The notes beneath the pieces are model-generated. The model was not told the DNA's origin, searched no databases, and was given only the letters and a program-made list of their open reading frames with translations. This document shows positions 62,845 through 64,000 of a stretch of DNA of 64,000 nucleotides, one piece after another; position 1 is the stretch's first letter, and every line of letters begins with the position of its first letter. Where the stretch lies: the NCBI RefSeq assembly GCF_012516475.1, contig NZ_CP051217.1, positions 1,426,001-1,490,000 of the forward strand, given 5' to 3'. Position numbers and translations under genes: made by a program. This DNA comes from Parasphingorhabdus halotolerans (GTDB taxonomy: Bacteria > Pseudomonadota > Alphaproteobacteria > Sphingomonadales > Sphingomonadaceae).

Positions 62845-64000
62845 TTAGCCCTTCCAGAGTACCCTATAAAGATCAAAGCGGCGGTCTTTCAAATTTTGCA
62901 CTGCTCCGGATTGCCTACTGGTGAGCAAGTTAGTCAAAGACAGGTCGGCCAGCGCAATCGTTTCAGTGTTGGGCGCTGTATCTGCCGCCACACCATCTCG
63001 CGCGAACGGGAAATCGGATGGCGTCAATATTGCGCTCTCAGCATAGTGAATGTCCATATTCTCGACGTTCGGCAAGTTCCCGACCACGCCAGACATCACG
63101 ACATAGCATTGGTTCTCCACGGCACGCGCCTGACAGCAGTAGCGCACCCGCAAATAACCGCGCCGCTCATCGGTACAAAAGGGAACAAATAATATCATCG
63201 CCCCCTGGTCGACCAGATGCCGCGCCATCTCTGGAAACTCGCTATCATAGCAAATCATGACCCCGATCGGCCCGCAATCGGTCGGAATGGCTTCCGCGCC
63301 ATAGCCGCCCTTGATGTTCCACCAACGCACTTCGCTCGGTGTAGGATGCAGCTTGTCCTGCGTGTAAATCGCGCCATTGCGCAGGAACACATAGGATATA
63401 TTGCGAATGTCGCCATTTTCCATGCGCGTGGGGTGGGAGCCGCCGATGATGTTGATATGATAAGAAACCGCCAGTTTCTCCATCACTTCCTTGAATCTGT
63501 CGGTATATTCGGCAATTTTCTCTATTGCCTGTGCAGGTTCCAGCTTTTCACTTTCCAAAGACAGCAATTGCAGCGTAAACAACTCGGGAAATGTCACGAA
63601 ATCGGCGCCATAATCTGCTGCTACATCAATGAAATACTCCACCTGGTCTTCAAATTCGGACTGCGATGTAATCTTGCGCATCTGAAACTGTACAGTCGCT
63701 ACACGCACCGACTGCGGCAAACGGTCATGCGGCGTTTGTGTCCCGATTTTCGCTTCAACCGCCAGCGGGTTTTCCCAGAACATGTGCACCGCGTGACCGC
63801 CGGATGGCTTGTCGCTTGGCATATAGTCTTTTAATATTCCCAGCGGCACAAAGCCCTGATTCAACTGAAAATTAATTACCGGATCACGAAATTGCTTTTC
63901 GGCCACGGCAGCCAGATAATCCGCAGGGTCAGGATATTTGCGTTTGCGCCGTGAATAGCCCGGCAGCCTGCCACCAAAGATGATCCCTTTCAGCCCAAGA
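62845..64000 (-). CDS. GNAT / carbon-nitrogen hydrolase fusion (C-terminal part)
   Basis: The visible part of a two-domain protein that continues past the right edge. From the edge inward comes the end of an acetyltransferase-like domain (GLKGIIFGGRLPGYSRR ... DYLAAVAEKQFRDPVINFQL, then FVPLGILKDY). A nitrilase-fold amidase domain follows, with Glu in FVTFPELFTLQ, Lys in YTQDKLHPTPSE and Cys in GVMICYDSEFPEMA, the E-K-C triad. This GNAT-nitrilase architecture is known in bacteria; the substrate is unclear. A GTG at 63906 is in frame but the frame stays open upstream of it. Confidence 0.88.
   Translation of the reverse strand, partial: LGLKGIIFGGRLPGYSRRKRKYPDPADYLAAVAEKQFRDPVINFQLNQGFVPLGILKDYMPSDKPSGGHAVHMFWENPLAVEAKIGTQTPHDRLPQSVRVATVQFQMRKITSQSEFEDQVEYFIDVAADYGADFVTFPELFTLQLLSLESEKLEPAQAIEKIAEYTDRFKEVMEKLAVSYHINIIGGSHPTRMENGDIRNISYVFLRNGAIYTQDKLHPTPSEVRWWNIKGGYGAEAIPTDCGPIGVMICYDSEFPEMARHLVDQGAMILFVPFCTDERRGYLRVRYCCQARAVENQCYVVMSGVVGNLPNVENMDIHYAESAILTPSDFPFARDGVAADTAPNTETIALADLSLTNLLTSRQSGAVQNLKDRRFDLYRVLWKG

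Noticed and set aside
1..64000. tRNA, rRNA, CRISPR arrays, prophage or transposase genes
   Set aside because: None was seen: no spaced direct-repeat arrays, no T-loop GTTCGAATC-type tRNA ends in gaps, no transposase or integrase motifs in any frame.

Overview
The window looks like chromosomal DNA of a marine-type sphingomonad (Alphaproteobacteria, Sphingomonadales; Sphingorhabdus or Parasphingorhabdus would fit). This is inferred from the gene order argS - SPOR protein - nagZ - scpA - scpB - tatA - tatB - tatC, the four large TonB-dependent receptors, the infA-maf-RNase E/G group, an alphaproteobacterial LexA box (GTTC-N7-GTTC) and the moderate GC content. No rRNA, tRNA, CRISPR array, prophage or insertion sequence was seen. 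Both window edges cut a gene: a cysteine synthase on the left and a GNAT/nitrilase fusion on the right.

Layout. 1-8.2 kb: cysteine synthase, a cyclooxygenase-like haem peroxidase, a dienoyl-CoA isomerase with an AEC transporter, a GST, a four-gene MerR-controlled metal-type cassette behind a textbook MerR promoter, purT, and a VOC protein broken by an in-frame stop. 8.3-10.7 kb: a TonB receptor with an acidic/His insert (probably metal uptake) and an entericidin-like peptide. 10.7-18.1 kb: the tat/scp/nagZ/argS housekeeping run. 18.3-23.1 kb: ispH-thrB-rnhA, a YegP-like protein, a D-arginine dehydrogenase-like enzyme and a lysophospholipase-like hydrolase. 23.2-30.4 kb: a Tad pilus locus (cpaABCDE-tadBC) without the CpaF ATPase and without a pilin, closed by a strong terminator. 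30.7-35.8 kb: one long leftward run infA-maf-RNase E/G-maiA-TonB receptor-marR. 36-40 kb: a TonB receptor with a Gly-rich loop and small envelope or signalling proteins. 40-40.6 kb: palindromic repeats. 40.6-42.5 kb: a type II restriction-modification pair of the NaeI family. 42.5-46.1 kb: nrdA and nrdB, with a rich upstream region (LexA box, NrdR-like pair, phased DnaA-like boxes). 46.7-54.5 kb: a divergent SDR, a patatin, class I fumarase, small proteins, another SDR and a TonB receptor. 54.6-64 kb: an Atm1-type ABC exporter, recQ with a coupled DUF442 lipoprotein, a sterol-desaturase-family protein, a PAP2 phosphatase, a GMC oxidoreductase and the GNAT/nitrilase.

Most interesting: the NaeI-like endonuclease keeps the NaeI active-site spacing exactly; the nrdA upstream region combines three candidate control elements; the MerR cassette has a perfect 9-2-9 operator in a 19-bp spacer; the haem peroxidase keeps the cyclooxygenase Tyr and proximal His but has Asp where the distal His should be; and the Tad locus lacks its motor. 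Functions are read from motifs and family memory only; no database search was possible.
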